From an uncultured Porphyromonadaceae bacterium (lineage in GTDB: Bacteria; Bacteroidota; Bacteroidia; Bacteroidales; Muribaculaceae), in contig UQLO01000025.1 of assembly GCA_900541865.1 (NCBI GenBank), forward strand, positions 1 to 45,862: DNA of 45,862 bases, given 5' to 3'. How positions within the stretch are numbered: the stretch's first letter is position 1; each line of letters begins with the position of its first letter. This document shows, piece by piece, positions 6,210 to 15,569 of this stretch. The notes under the pieces were generated by a model. It searched no databases. It had not been told where the DNA came from and saw only the letters and a program-made list of their open reading frames with translations. The position numbers and the translations under genes were made by a program.

Positions 6210-9098
6210 ATGCTACTCAAAACCTCTCATATTCTCACTTTTCTTGCCGCCACTGCCGCAGCTGTCGCCGAGCCGGCGCCGTATCTTAACGAACCCGACA
6301 CCGCCCTGCTCGACGAGGTTGTCGTGGTCGGCTACGCCAGCCAGCGCAAGGTAGACCTCACCGGCGCCGTGGCCACCGTCAAGGCCGCCGCTCTTCAGGA
6401 CCGGCCGCTGGCCAACGTGACCAACGCCCTGGCCGGCGTGGCGCCCGGTCTGACCGTGACAAACTCCGGAGGTGGCACCCCCGGCTACGAGGGCCACACC
6501 CTGATCGTGCGCGGCCTCGGAACCTTCAACAACGCCTCGCCTCTGGTGGTGGTCGACGGTATGACCGGCGTGGCTCTATCCGACCTCAATCCGGTCGACA
6601 TTGAGAGCATCTCGGTACTCAAAGACGCCGCCTCGGCGGCCATCTACGGCTCGCGAGCCGCAAACGGCGTCATCCTGGTCACCACGCGTCGAGGCTCCGA
6701 AGCGCCCCCGAGACTCACCTACAGCGTCAACATTGCTTTCGAAACGGTGGCAAAACGCCTCAATCTGGTCACCGACTACGCCGACTTTATGGAAATCCAG
6801 AACGCCGCTCTTATTGCCAACGGTCAGGCAGCTCGCTTCTCGCAAGGCAAAATCGACGAATGGCGAAACGACGCCGGACGCAATCCCACCATCTACCCCA
6901 ACACCGACTGGCAAGATCATATCTATCGCAATCCTTCGGTGGTGCAGAACCACAACCTGGCCGTCACCGGCGGCTCACGGACCGTGCAGTACAACATCTC
7001 GCTGGGTTTCATCAACAATCCCGGCATGATCTACTACACCGACTACCGTCGATTCCAGCTGCGCACCAACCTGCAGGTCAAAATCAAACCCTGGCTCGCT
7101 GTCGGCACCGAACTTTTCGGCTTCGAAGACCGCAACAACCCCTCCTCGGAGAACGCCACCGCCGGAGGCGACGTCATCTTCGGCTCGGGCGCCTTCAACA
7201 CGGTGCCGGGCATGACCCTCTACGACCCCGAAACCGGACTCTACGGAGGCATACAGAACCCTGAGGAAGAAAACGTCAGCAATTTCAACCCCTACCGCCG
7301 ACAGTGGTTCTACAAAACGGACTATCCCACCAAAACGCGGCGTACCGTCGCCAAGGTGCACGCCACCCTGACCCCGCTGCCCAACCTCAACATCCGCGCT
7401 TCGTTCACCTACAACCGCTGGACGCGACGCGTCGAGCAGCACCTCACCGACCGCAACCTCTACCGCTTCACCGCCGACGGGCCCGTGCTGCTGCGCGACG
7501 GCTCTGTGCGAACCTACATCCGGCGCTACAACTACGCCGACAACTACCGCGCTTCCGAAATCACCGCCGACTATAAGCTGCGTGTGGCCGACTTCGAAGC
7601 ATCCGCCCTGGTCGGCGCCGCTCAGGAGTACGACCACTACGACTGGGAGCTCTTCAGAAAATACGACCTCACTGACCCCTCGCTGGGCTCGCTCAGCTCC
7701 GGCAACACCGTGGGCGAGATCGAGGGCAATTTCTCGGAGTGGTCGATGCGCTCCTTCTTCGGACGCCTCAACCTCAACTGGCGCAACAAATACCTCGTCG
7801 AGGCTAACCTCCGAGCCGACGGTTCCTCGAATTTCGCTCCTCATCGCCGCTGGGGGTGGTTCCCGTCGGTCTCCGCCGCATGGCGTATTAACCATGAGCC
7901 TTTCATGGCGCGCACCGCCACATGGCTCGACAACCTGAAGTTGCGCGTCTCCCACGGCACTTTGGGCAACAACGCCGTCACCAACCACTATCTCTACCAG
8001 AGCCTCTTCTCCACCGCCGGATACGTGCTGGGCGGAAACGTGGCCGGAGGCTTCGCCCAGACTGTTCTGGCAAACCCCGACATCTCTTGGGAGAAAACCA
8101 CCATGACGAACGTCGGCATCGACTTCAGCGTGCTCTCGGCCCGACTGAGCGGCTCGCTCGACTTCTACAACAAGAACACCTCCGGCATCCTGATGACCCT
8201 GCCCGCCCCATTGGAGCACGGCACTACTGCCGTCCCCGACGTCAACGCCGGACGAGTCAACAACAAGGGCCTCGAAGTGCAGCTTGAATGGAACGACCGC
8301 ATCGGTGCCGTCGAATACTCCGCCGGCTTCAACATCTCCTACGTCCGCAACCGCGTGACCCGCTTCCAAGGCGATGTGGCCGCCATCTCCGGCGTCTACA
8401 AAATTCAGGAAGGACGGCCCATCAATCAGCTTTACGTGCTCGAAGTCGACCGTATCGTACGCGACCAGGCCGACCTGGACTACGTTGCCTCTCTGGTTGC
8501 GGCCAATCCCGACTACTTCGCCTCCTACACCCGCCCCGAGCTGGGCGACTTCCTCTACCGCGATGCCAACGGCGACGGCCGCCTCGACCCCGACGACAGG
8601 GTTGAAATAGGCTGCGGAAGCCTTCCCGACCTCACCTACGGCTTCCATCTGGGTGCGCGCTGGAGAGGGTTTGACTTCTCGGCCATGTTCCAGGGCGTAG
8701 GCCGCTTCCCGGTGAACTACGACAACCAGGCTTTCCGTTTCGTGGCCGTGATGGGCCAGTCGCTCAACAAGGACATCACCGACCGCGCCTGGACTCCCCA
8801 AAACCCCTATGAGTCCATCTACCCACGCCTGCGAAACAGCGCCGACTCACGCAACAACGTGGCCTCCGACGCCTTTGTGCACAACGCCGCCTATCTTCGC
8901 TGCAAAAACATCCAACTGGGCTACACCATTCCCGCCGCCGTGACCAACCGCTTCTTCGTGAGCCGCCTCAAGGTCTACGCCAGCATCGACAATCTTTTCA
9001 CCATTACCTCTTTCCCGGGCCTCGACCCCGAGACTGCCGCAAACGTGGGCTATCCCGCCGTGCGTCAGTACTCCATAGGCGTCGACATTTCCTTCTGA
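6210..9098 (+). CDS. SusC/RagA-family TonB-linked outer-membrane transporter, lacking the usual N-terminal domain
   Basis: A 962-aa outer-membrane receptor. A signal peptide (about 1-20) is followed almost at once by the TonB-box-like DEVVVVGYASQR, a plug domain (about 35-165, with GLGTFNNASPLVVVDG and SISVLKDAASAAIYGSRAANGVILV) and a 22-strand-type barrel ending in VGYPAVRQYSIGVDISF. SusC-family proteins take up oligosaccharides or peptides through the outer membrane with a SusD lid, powered by TonB. Most family members have a carboxypeptidase-regulatory-like domain of some 80-100 residues between signal peptide and TonB box; here there is no room for it. The SusD gene starts 2 nt after the stop. 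No glycoside hydrolase or peptidase lies in the operon, so the substrate cannot be named. Confidence 0.96.
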   Translation: MLLKTSHILTFLAATAAAVAEPAPYLNEPDTALLDEVVVVGYASQRKVDLTGAVATVKAAALQDRPLANVTNALAGVAPGLTVTNSGGGTPGYEGHTLIVRGLGTFNNASPLVVVDGMTGVALSDLNPVDIESISVLKDAASAAIYGSRAANGVILVTTRRGSEAPPRLTYSVNIAFETVAKRLNLVTDYADFMEIQNAALIANGQAARFSQGKIDEWRNDAGRNPTIYPNTDWQDHIYRNPSVVQNHNLAVTGGSRTVQYNISLGFINNPGMIYYTDYRRFQLRTNLQVKIKPWLAVGTELFGFEDRNNPSSENATAGGDVIFGSGAFNTVPGMTLYDPETGLYGGIQNPEEENVSNFNPYRRQWFYKTDYPTKTRRTVAKVHATLTPLPNLNIRASFTYNRWTRRVEQHLTDRNLYRFTADGPVLLRDGSVRTYIRRYNYADNYRASEITADYKLRVADFEASALVGAAQEYDHYDWELFRKYDLTDPSLGSLSSGNTVGEIEGNFSEWSMRSFFGRLNLNWRNKYLVEANLRADGSSNFAPHRRWGWFPSVSAAWRINHEPFMARTATWLDNLKLRVSHGTLGNNAVTNHYLYQSLFSTAGYVLGGNVAGGFAQTVLANPDISWEKTTMTNVGIDFSVLSARLSGSLDFYNKNTSGILMTLPAPLEHGTTAVPDVNAGRVNNKGLEVQLEWNDRIGAVEYSAGFNISYVRNRVTRFQGDVAAISGVYKIQEGRPINQLYVLEVDRIVRDQADLDYVASLVAANPDYFASYTRPELGDFLYRDANGDGRLDPDDRVEIGCGSLPDLTYGFHLGARWRGFDFSAMFQGVGRFPVNYDNQAFRFVAVMGQSLNKDITDRAWTPQNPYESIYPRLRNSADSRNNVASDAFVHNAAYLRCKNIQLGYTIPAAVTNRFFVSRLKVYASIDNLFTITSFPGLDPETAANVGYPAVRQYSIGVDISF

Positions 9099-9100
9099 AC

Positions 9101-10834
9101 ATGAAACCTCTGCATCTTTTCGCCATCGCGCTCTGCACCGCCGCCACCTCCTGCGAGAGCCTGGACTTCACACCCCCCGGCGACCTCTCCGGAAATACCT
9201 TCTGGCAGACCGAGGACCATGCCCGACAGGCTGCCGTGGGTATGTACGACGCCATGCGCGCCCCCTGGTGCTTCGGCATGGAATTCACTTTCGACATGTG
9301 TTCCGACCTGGCCGACGGCACTTCGCCCTGGGCCGACATCTCGCGCGGATCTTCATTCTCCTCTTCCTCCGGGGGCGTCCAGAACCACTGGCAGTACCTC
9401 TACGAGCTCGTGCACCGTTCCAACACGGTGCTCCGCAATGTGCCCGGTATGCCCATCAGCGCCCAAACGCGTCGCCAAGTATGCGGCGAGGCCCGCTTCC
9501 TGCGCGCCATGGCCTACTTCCGGATGCTCAACTGCTGGGGCGGCGTGCCCTACTACGACGAGAGCTGCGACATCAACGCCAACTTCGCCACCCTCGACGC
9601 ACCGCGCTGCTCCGCCGACGAGCTCCGCTCACACATCCTGGAAGACCTCGACTCCGCAGTGGCAATGCTGCCGGTGCGATGGGCGGATTCGGACCGCGGT
9701 CGCGCTACACGCGGGGCCGCCACCGCCCTGCGCGGCAAGGTGCGTCTCTTCGGCGGAGAATGGGAAGCGGCCGCCGCCGACTTCGAGGATATTGTCTTCA
9801 ACCGCACCGCGCAGTACGGCTATACCCTCCACCCCGACTACGACGGCCTCTTCCGACTCTACAACGGAGCCACCAGCGACGAAATGATTTTCTCAATCCA
9901 GAGCCTGGACGGCAACGTGGCAGGATATGCCCTCGATATTGTTTCCTATTTCGGCAACAAAAGTACAATGCGACTTATAGCCTCCAACCGCATAGTGCCT
10001 TCGACCACTCTGGCCGATATGTACGAGTGCGCCGACGGTCGTCCCTTCAGCTGGAACGACTTCCTGCCCGGCTTCGAGCAGGCAGACCCGTCCGGTCGAC
10101 GCGCCATGATGTGCGTGGCAATCGATCAGGGCGCCGACCGCATCGTCGACCTGCTCGAGTGCGACACCACAGCCGTGATGGACGCCTACCGACTGCGTGA
10201 CCCTCGCCTGAACACCACCCTCATAACCCCCTATTCGCACTATCTGGGCACCGACGCCGGCTCTACGCCTATGGAGAAACAGTTCGTGCTGGCCGACCCC
10301 TCCAAGGGTGGCGCGCCCATGGAGGCCAAAGCCTTTATCCGAAACTCCGAAGGTTGGAATTCCTACTTCTGGCGAAAATTCATCCCAACCGGCAACCTCG
10401 ACGGATACTGGGGCGAATATTCGCGCACGCCCTACGAATTCCCCATCATCCGGCTTGCCGATGTAATGCTCATGCTCGCCGAGGCATACACCGAGTCCGG
10501 ACACCCCGAAGCAGCAATTCCACTTATTAATAATGTAAGAGAGCGCGCCGGGCTGCCGGCCCTCAACACCGGGCCGGCCTGGCTGGAGGCCCGCAGCGCC
10601 GCCGAGGTGCGCCGGCGCATACGCCGGGAGCGTGCCGTAGAGCTCGCCGGCGAAGGCCAGCGCTACTGGGACCTGCGCCGCTGGGGCATCGCCGCCGAAA
10701 CCTTCCGCGACGCCCGCGACATCTTCGGCGACCTGATGTACACCCGTTCCTATCAGAGCCGCCACGACCGCTGGCCCATACCCCTTGTTGAACTCGACCG
10801 CAACAAAAACCTCGTCCAAAACCCCGGATGGTAG
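9101..10834 (+). CDS. SusD/RagB-family nutrient-binding lipoprotein
   Basis: A 577-aa surface lipoprotein, the partner of the SusC transporter directly upstream (2-nt gap). The signal peptide ends at a lipobox (AATSC, Cys18). Family hallmarks are FWQTEDHARQAAVGMYDAM near the N terminus, RFLRAMAYFRMLNCWGGVPYYDE about 130 residues in, and C-terminal RRIRRERAVELAGEGQRYWDLRRW (about 505-530) with the closing PLVELDRNKNLVQNPGW. Proteins of this family form a hinged lid over the SusC barrel and bind the ligand. Length is normal. A strong terminator follows, so the transcription unit appears to be just SusC-SusD. Confidence 0.96.
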   Translation: MKPLHLFAIALCTAATSCESLDFTPPGDLSGNTFWQTEDHARQAAVGMYDAMRAPWCFGMEFTFDMCSDLADGTSPWADISRGSSFSSSSGGVQNHWQYLYELVHRSNTVLRNVPGMPISAQTRRQVCGEARFLRAMAYFRMLNCWGGVPYYDESCDINANFATLDAPRCSADELRSHILEDLDSAVAMLPVRWADSDRGRATRGAATALRGKVRLFGGEWEAAAADFEDIVFNRTAQYGYTLHPDYDGLFRLYNGATSDEMIFSIQSLDGNVAGYALDIVSYFGNKSTMRLIASNRIVPSTTLADMYECADGRPFSWNDFLPGFEQADPSGRRAMMCVAIDQGADRIVDLLECDTTAVMDAYRLRDPRLNTTLITPYSHYLGTDAGSTPMEKQFVLADPSKGGAPMEAKAFIRNSEGWNSYFWRKFIPTGNLDGYWGEYSRTPYEFPIIRLADVMLMLAEAYTESGHPEAAIPLINNVRERAGLPALNTGPAWLEARSAAEVRRRIRRERAVELAGEGQRYWDLRRWGIAAETFRDARDIFGDLMYTRSYQSRHDRWPIPLVELDRNKNLVQNPGW

Positions 10835-10839
10835 ACAAT

Positions 10840-10895
10840 ATGCAAGCCCGGAAGCCGCCGCAACGCCAATGCGCCAACTTCGGGCTTGCATTTTT
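10840..10895 (+). terminator. Terminator of the SusC-SusD operon
   Basis: ATGCAAGCCCG (10840-10850) pairs perfectly with CGGGCTTGCAT (10881-10891), with extra pairing towards the loop, and is followed by TTTTTC. It starts 5 nt after the SusD stop codon. The rest of 10896-11145 holds only the promoter of the next gene and an AT-rich leader. Confidence 0.8.
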
Positions 10896-11003
10896 CAATT
10901 GCACGACGTCAACAAAAGTACCCCGGCCGCTTTTGCACGTAAAAGAAAAAACGGCGCCCCGTGTTAAAAAATACACTCGCTTGCAAAAATTTCCGCCAAA
11001 ATG

Positions 11004-11035
11004 TTTGGTAGTGTAAAAAAAGTGGCATAACTTTG
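11004..11035 (+). promoter_or_regulatory. Promoter of the 435-aa exported protein gene
   Basis: TTTG (11004-11007) and TAACTTTG (11028-11035) are separated by exactly 20 nt: a near-perfect Bacteroidetes promoter. The ATG at 11146 lies 110 nt downstream, giving an unusually long leader for this window; no known riboswitch was recognised in it. Confidence 0.7.
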
Positions 11036-11145
11036 CCGCATCGAAAGGGAATATTGTATGCGCTCCGCAGTGTCGCGGGGCCTCCCGAATGTTTCCAAGG
11101 TAAAAAGAAATCAATAAATATTCACCATATTAACCCGCATTAAGA

Positions 11146-12453
11146 ATGAAGAAACTCTACACTCTTATCGCTTCCGCTGCTGTTGTCGCCAGTGCAACCG
11201 CCGCTCCTACCCTCGTGAAGAATCTTCCCGTTCAGGCCGCAACTCTGAACGCTGAATTCGTACAGGCCATCTCCACCACCGACTTCGCTCCCGCCAAGGC
11301 TGTCGCCGAGATTCCCGAAGGCGAGTGGAACGTAATCGGTGAAGGTCTCGCTTCCGAAGGTCTTCTCGAAGACATCAACGCCGAAATCGAAGGCGCCGAC
11401 CAGGGCCTCCAGTGGGCTGTCACCATCGAGCAGTCCGCAACCGACGCCAACTGGTACCGCACCATCGTCTACAACGAAAACTCCCCCATGATGGCAGTTA
11501 CCGGCGAACCCGACACCGACTACTTCTACTTCAACCTCTCCGACCCCGACAAGGTATACTCCACCGAGTTCATCATCGGCGCCGGCGAATACAAAGTTTA
11601 CCAGCAGGTTGAGGAGAGCGGTCTGTTCGCTATGCTCAAAGACCCCTCCGCTCTGGCCGCCGCTCCCAAATACGGCAAGAACGACAATGGCTACATCAGC
11701 TTCCCCGCCGGTGCTTTCTGGGTGCTCGACACCGCCAACAGCCGCTTCCTGCGCGTTGACAACCAGGGTGGCTTCGCCCTCGCCCTTCCCGGCGCTACCA
11801 TTCCCGCTCTGTGGAACGACCTCGGCACCGCTACTTGGGTTGACGGCATCTTCGGTCCGATGACCAACGAGGAAGAAGATCCCACCACCGCCATCACCGT
11901 ATCCTCCGAAATCATGGTGCAGAGCTTCCGCGACGACGACATGATCTTCCGCCTCGTTCAGCCCTGGGGTCTTTTCGGCTCCAATAAGAACCTGGTTGTC
12001 GATATGACTACCATCATCAACAACGTTCGCATCGGCATCGTTGACCAGCAGAACACCGGCATTACCCTCGCCAAGGGTCTGTGCTACCTCTTCTCCCGCT
12101 CCATCAACTACCGCAACGGCGTAAGCGAATTCGTACAGGACAGCGAAGCATATCCCCTCTATAACATCAGCTTCGACGAAACCACCCGCAAGCTGCTCCT
12201 CCCCCAGAACTCCCTGTTCTTCTACTATCCGGACGCCGATCCCGAGCACGTTTACATCATGAACGATGCTTACGCCGCCGACTCCTACATCACCATCCCC
12301 GAGCCCGCCGGCATCGAGAACACTGTAGTTGAAAACGACGCCAACGCTCCCCGCGAATACTTCAACCTCCAGGGCGTACGCGTTGAAAACCCCGAAAACG
12401 GTCTCTACATCGTTCGTCAGGGCAGCAAGGTCTACAAGACCATCGTTCGCTAA
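11146..12453 (+). CDS. Exported protein of unknown function with type IX-like C-terminal tail
   Basis: A 435-aa protein I do not recognise. It has a signal peptide (about 1-19, ending near ATAAP), an acidic, aromatic-rich beta-type body without a visible enzymatic motif, and a C-terminal block EYFNLQGVRV-ENPENGLYIVRQG-SKVYKTIVR. This block has the usual form of Bacteroidales secretion tails (strand, G-V/L-Y-I-V, basic strand, end). It is alone between the SusC-SusD terminator and its own terminator, with a strong promoter, and its codons are strongly biased to C-ending forms such as AAC, TTC and CGC, which would fit high expression. Surface exposure or release is inferred from the tail; no function is proposed. 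Confidence 0.82.
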   Translation: MKKLYTLIASAAVVASATAAPTLVKNLPVQAATLNAEFVQAISTTDFAPAKAVAEIPEGEWNVIGEGLASEGLLEDINAEIEGADQGLQWAVTIEQSATDANWYRTIVYNENSPMMAVTGEPDTDYFYFNLSDPDKVYSTEFIIGAGEYKVYQQVEESGLFAMLKDPSALAAAPKYGKNDNGYISFPAGAFWVLDTANSRFLRVDNQGGFALALPGATIPALWNDLGTATWVDGIFGPMTNEEEDPTTAITVSSEIMVQSFRDDDMIFRLVQPWGLFGSNKNLVVDMTTIINNVRIGIVDQQNTGITLAKGLCYLFSRSINYRNGVSEFVQDSEAYPLYNISFDETTRKLLLPQNSLFFYYPDADPEHVYIMNDAYAADSYITIPEPAGIENTVVENDANAPREYFNLQGVRVENPENGLYIVRQGSKVYKTIVR

Positions 12454-12475
12454 TCCATCCCCTCAGGATACTCTC

Positions 12476-12506
12476 AAAAGGCTGCGCTCTGCGCAGCCTT
12501 TTGTTT
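12476..12506 (+). terminator. Strong intrinsic terminator
   Basis: AAAAGGCTGCGC (12476-12487) and GCGCAGCCTTTT (12491-12502) form a perfect 12-bp stem with a TCT loop, ending in a T-rich stretch. The A-rich foot makes it potentially active in both directions. Confidence 0.88.
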
Positions 12507-12513
12507 TGCACCC

Positions 12514-12544
12514 TTGCGGATTAGAAGAATATAAGCTAATTTTG
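12514..12544 (+). promoter_or_regulatory. Promoter of the helicase gene
   Basis: TAATTTTG (12537-12544) is a consensus -7 box, with a TTG at 12514-12516, 20 nt upstream, as a -33 element. The ATG at 12582 lies 37 nt downstream. It probably also drives the following HAD and YbjN-like genes. Confidence 0.6.
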
Positions 12545-12581
12545 CATCTCACGGGCGTGCGAGCGCCGCTAATTCTTTGTT

Positions 12582-14711
12582 ATGTCATATCTGGACGGTC
12601 TCAATGAGCCTCAAATGGAGGCTGTTACGCTTACTGAAGGCCCCGTGCGAGTCATCGCCGGCGCCGGCACGGGCAAAACGCGCGCCCTGACGGCTCGCTT
12701 CTGCTATCTGGCCGACATGCTGGGCGTGGCGCCGTCGGCCGTGCTGTGCGTGACTTTCACCAACAAGGCGGCCGCCGAGATGCGCTCGCGGATACGACGC
12801 CTGCTGGGCGACTTCGACCTTGGATATATCTGCACCTTCCACTCGTTCTGCGTGCGACTGCTCAAGGAGGACATCCACGTGATGAACTTTCCGGCGCGCT
12901 TCGCCGTGCTCGACGAGGACGACCGCGACGAGCTCCTGCTCAAAGTTTACTCCGATATGGGGCTAACGCTCAAGGACCTTCCCCTGAAGGTGGCAGTGGA
13001 GTATATCGAAAAACGCAAGGTCGACACCGAGCGCTATATTCCCTACTTTCTCGAACTCGACAACGAGAGCATGCTCCAACGAGGCATCCGCAACGCCGAC
13101 CGCCTCGAGGAAATCTTCATGCGCTTCGTCTACGAGCAGAAGAAGAACTACGCAATCGACTTCGACGACATCATAAACTTCACAGCCTTCATCCTCACCC
13201 GCCACCCCGACATACTGGCCAAGTGGCAGACCCGCATGCAGTATGTCATGGTCGATGAATTTCAGGACGTCAGCCCGCGGCAGTACGAGATTGCGAGGCT
13301 CATCTCGGGCAGCCACCGCAACATCTTCATCGTCGGCGACCCCGACCAGACAATCTATTCCTGGCGCGGGGCCGACGTGAACCTGCTGCTTGGCTTCGAC
13401 AAGACCTATCCGGACGCCGCTATGGTGGTGCTCGACGACAATTACCGGTCGACGCCTCAGATACTGGAGGTGTCGAACCGCCTCATAGCCCACAACGCCG
13501 CCCGCTACCCCAAGAATCTGCGCGCTCTGCGGCCCGACGGCGTGCGGCCGACTATGTACCACGGCCGCAGCGAGCGTGACGAAGCGGCTTGGATAGCACG
13601 CACGATAGCTCGGCTGCTCAAGACGGGCACGGCGGCCGACGACATCGCCATCCTCTACCGCGCACACTACGTCAGCCGAAGCATCGAAGAAGCCCTGATG
13701 CGCAAGGAGGTGCCGTACCGCATCTACTCCGGCACTCCCTTCTACGGCCGCCAGGAAATCAAGGACGTGGTCTGCTACCTGCGTATGCTCACCGTGGCCG
13801 ACGACATCGCCTTCCGGCGCACCGTCAACAGTCCTCCGCGCGGCATAGGCCGCAAGCGCATGGCCTTCATCGCCTCCGCTGCCGACGAAGCCGGCACCTC
13901 CATGTACGACGCCCTCAAGGCCAATCTCGACCACCCTATGCTGGCCAAGACGCGCGCCGCGGCATACGTGGAGGCCATCGAGACCTGCCGGCCCCTGGTC
14001 GATACCTTATCTCTGGGAGACCTGATGCAGAAGGTGCTCGACCTGAGCGGATATGAAGAGAACCTGCGAAATCTTGCGCAATGGGAGCGCCTCGACAACC
14101 TGGCCGAGCTCAAGCGCGCCATCGAGGAGGCCGGCCACGACCAGGACGAAGACCTCGACCAATTCCTGGCCCGCGTGGCTCTGGCAACCAACCACGACCG
14201 CGACCGCGACGAAACGCCTGCCGTGCGCCTGATGACGGTGCATACGGCAAAGGGAATGGAGTTCGCCACGGTCTTCGTGGCCGGTATGAGCGAGGGTGTG
14301 TTCCCCTCGCGGCGCTCGGCGTCGCCCGACGACATCGAGGAGGAGCGCCGTCTGGCATACGTGGCTATGACCCGCGCCTGCGACGCCCTCTATCTCTCCG
14401 ACTCCGAAGGTTTCAACCACGACCGCAGCGCACGCACCACCTCGCGATTCGTCTACGAAGCCGGTACCGAAAGTATGGAGCTGCTGCGCCCGCTGCCGCC
14501 CATGCAGCTGCCCGAGCCGCCACTAAGTGAACCAAAAAGCGGTCCCGGCCGTTTTCAAAGCGGCGACATGGTCGAGCATCCCGTATTCGGGCGAGGGCTT
14601 ATTATCGAAGTCGACCAAGCCGCCGAGGCATATCACATTCAATTCACCAAACTTGCCACCGTGCGCACGCTGCGCTTCGCGGCTCCCCTGAAGCCGGTGG
14701 ACGATATCTGA
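12582..14711 (+). CDS. pcrA: UvrD/PcrA-type superfamily 1 DNA helicase
   Basis: A 709-aa ATP-driven 3'-5' DNA helicase of the UvrD/PcrA/Rep group, acting in excision repair and in clearing proteins or forks from DNA. Motif Q (LNEPQMEAV) leads to the Walker A motif AGAGTGKT (about 26-33). MVDEFQDVSPRQYEI is motif II, GDPDQTIYSWRGA motif III, LDDNYRST motif IV, MTVHTAKGMEFATVFVAG motif V and RLAYVAMTRA motif VI. The last 50 residues (GDMVEHPVFGRGLI ... IQFTKLATVRTL) match the small Tudor-like domain that ends PcrA/UvrD and is absent from Rep. Length is normal. The next gene starts 9 nt downstream, so a three-gene unit with the HAD phosphatase and YbjN-like genes is likely. Confidence 0.95.
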   Translation: MSYLDGLNEPQMEAVTLTEGPVRVIAGAGTGKTRALTARFCYLADMLGVAPSAVLCVTFTNKAAAEMRSRIRRLLGDFDLGYICTFHSFCVRLLKEDIHVMNFPARFAVLDEDDRDELLLKVYSDMGLTLKDLPLKVAVEYIEKRKVDTERYIPYFLELDNESMLQRGIRNADRLEEIFMRFVYEQKKNYAIDFDDIINFTAFILTRHPDILAKWQTRMQYVMVDEFQDVSPRQYEIARLISGSHRNIFIVGDPDQTIYSWRGADVNLLLGFDKTYPDAAMVVLDDNYRSTPQILEVSNRLIAHNAARYPKNLRALRPDGVRPTMYHGRSERDEAAWIARTIARLLKTGTAADDIAILYRAHYVSRSIEEALMRKEVPYRIYSGTPFYGRQEIKDVVCYLRMLTVADDIAFRRTVNSPPRGIGRKRMAFIASAADEAGTSMYDALKANLDHPMLAKTRAAAYVEAIETCRPLVDTLSLGDLMQKVLDLSGYEENLRNLAQWERLDNLAELKRAIEEAGHDQDEDLDQFLARVALATNHDRDRDETPAVRLMTVHTAKGMEFATVFVAGMSEGVFPSRRSASPDDIEEERRLAYVAMTRACDALYLSDSEGFNHDRSARTTSRFVYEAGTESMELLRPLPPMQLPEPPLSEPKSGPGRFQSGDMVEHPVFGRGLIIEVDQAAEAYHIQFTKLATVRTLRFAAPLKPVDDI

Positions 14712-14720
14712 GCTCATTTG

Positions 14721-15569
14721 ATGAGTAACACTAAAACGCTATATGTAAGCGATATGGACGGCACTTTGCTGGGGTCGGACAGTAGGGTGTCGGACGCCAC
14801 GGCCCGCATCCTCACCGAGCTGACCGCCCGCGGAGCTCTCATCACCGTGGCCACGGCGCGAACGCCGGCTACGGTGGTGCCTCTGCTTGCCGACACCGAT
14901 CTGGCGCCGGACGCCATCGTGATGACCGGCGCCGCCTGCTGGAGCCGACGCCGCGACTGCTTCACCGATGTGCACCTCATTCCGGAGGACCACGTGGTGA
15001 AAACCCTCGACGAGTGCCGCCGCGCCGGTATTCATCCATTCGTCTACGTTATGGCGCCCGACGGGCGCACCCTCGACGTCTACCACGGCGCCACGGCCTT
15101 CAACAAAGCCGAGGAGAGCTTCTATCTGCAGCGCTGCCGCCTGCCTCTGAAGCGCTTCCACCTCAATACGGCGGTACCGGCGCGCGCACTGTCGTTTTCG
15201 ATGCTTTTCTACGCCATGGGGTCGGCCGAAGCCGTGGTCCCCGTGGCAGAGAAGTTGCGGCAGACCACCGACCTGGCCATTTCGTGCTATCCCGACATCT
15301 TCAACCCCGACCTTGCCAACCTGGAGATACTTGCGCCGGGAGTGAGCAAAGCGGCCGCCATAGCCCGCGTGGCCGAGCGCACCGGTGCCGACCGCACCGT
15401 TGTCTTCGGCGACAATCTCAACGACTTGCCGATGTTTCGCAGCGCTTCGCTGGCCGTTGCCGTGGGCAACGCCCAGCCCGAAGTGAAGGAAGCCGCCGAC
15501 ATAGTCACCGAGGCCAACTACACCGACGCCGTGGCCCATTTTATAGCACACGATTTCAACACCCAATAG
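14721..15569 (+). CDS. Cof-type HAD-superfamily phosphatase
   Basis: A 282-aa HAD hydrolase of the Cof/HAD-IIB group, which dephosphorylates sugar phosphates and related small molecules. The nucleophile motif is DMDGTLLGSD (D11 nucleophile, D13 general acid); ITVATARTP is motif II and FGDNLNDLPMF is motif IV, binding Mg2+. The C2-type cap lies between. ATG 14721 is preferred to the TTG immediately before it. It follows the helicase by 9 nt and is followed without a gap by the YbjN-like gene (TAG directly followed by ATG). The substrate cannot be read from the sequence. Confidence 0.92.
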   Translation: MSNTKTLYVSDMDGTLLGSDSRVSDATARILTELTARGALITVATARTPATVVPLLADTDLAPDAIVMTGAACWSRRRDCFTDVHLIPEDHVVKTLDECRRAGIHPFVYVMAPDGRTLDVYHGATAFNKAEESFYLQRCRLPLKRFHLNTAVPARALSFSMLFYAMGSAEAVVPVAEKLRQTTDLAISCYPDIFNPDLANLEILAPGVSKAAAIARVAERTGADRTVVFGDNLNDLPMFRSASLAVAVGNAQPEVKEAADIVTEANYTDAVAHFIAHDFNTQ

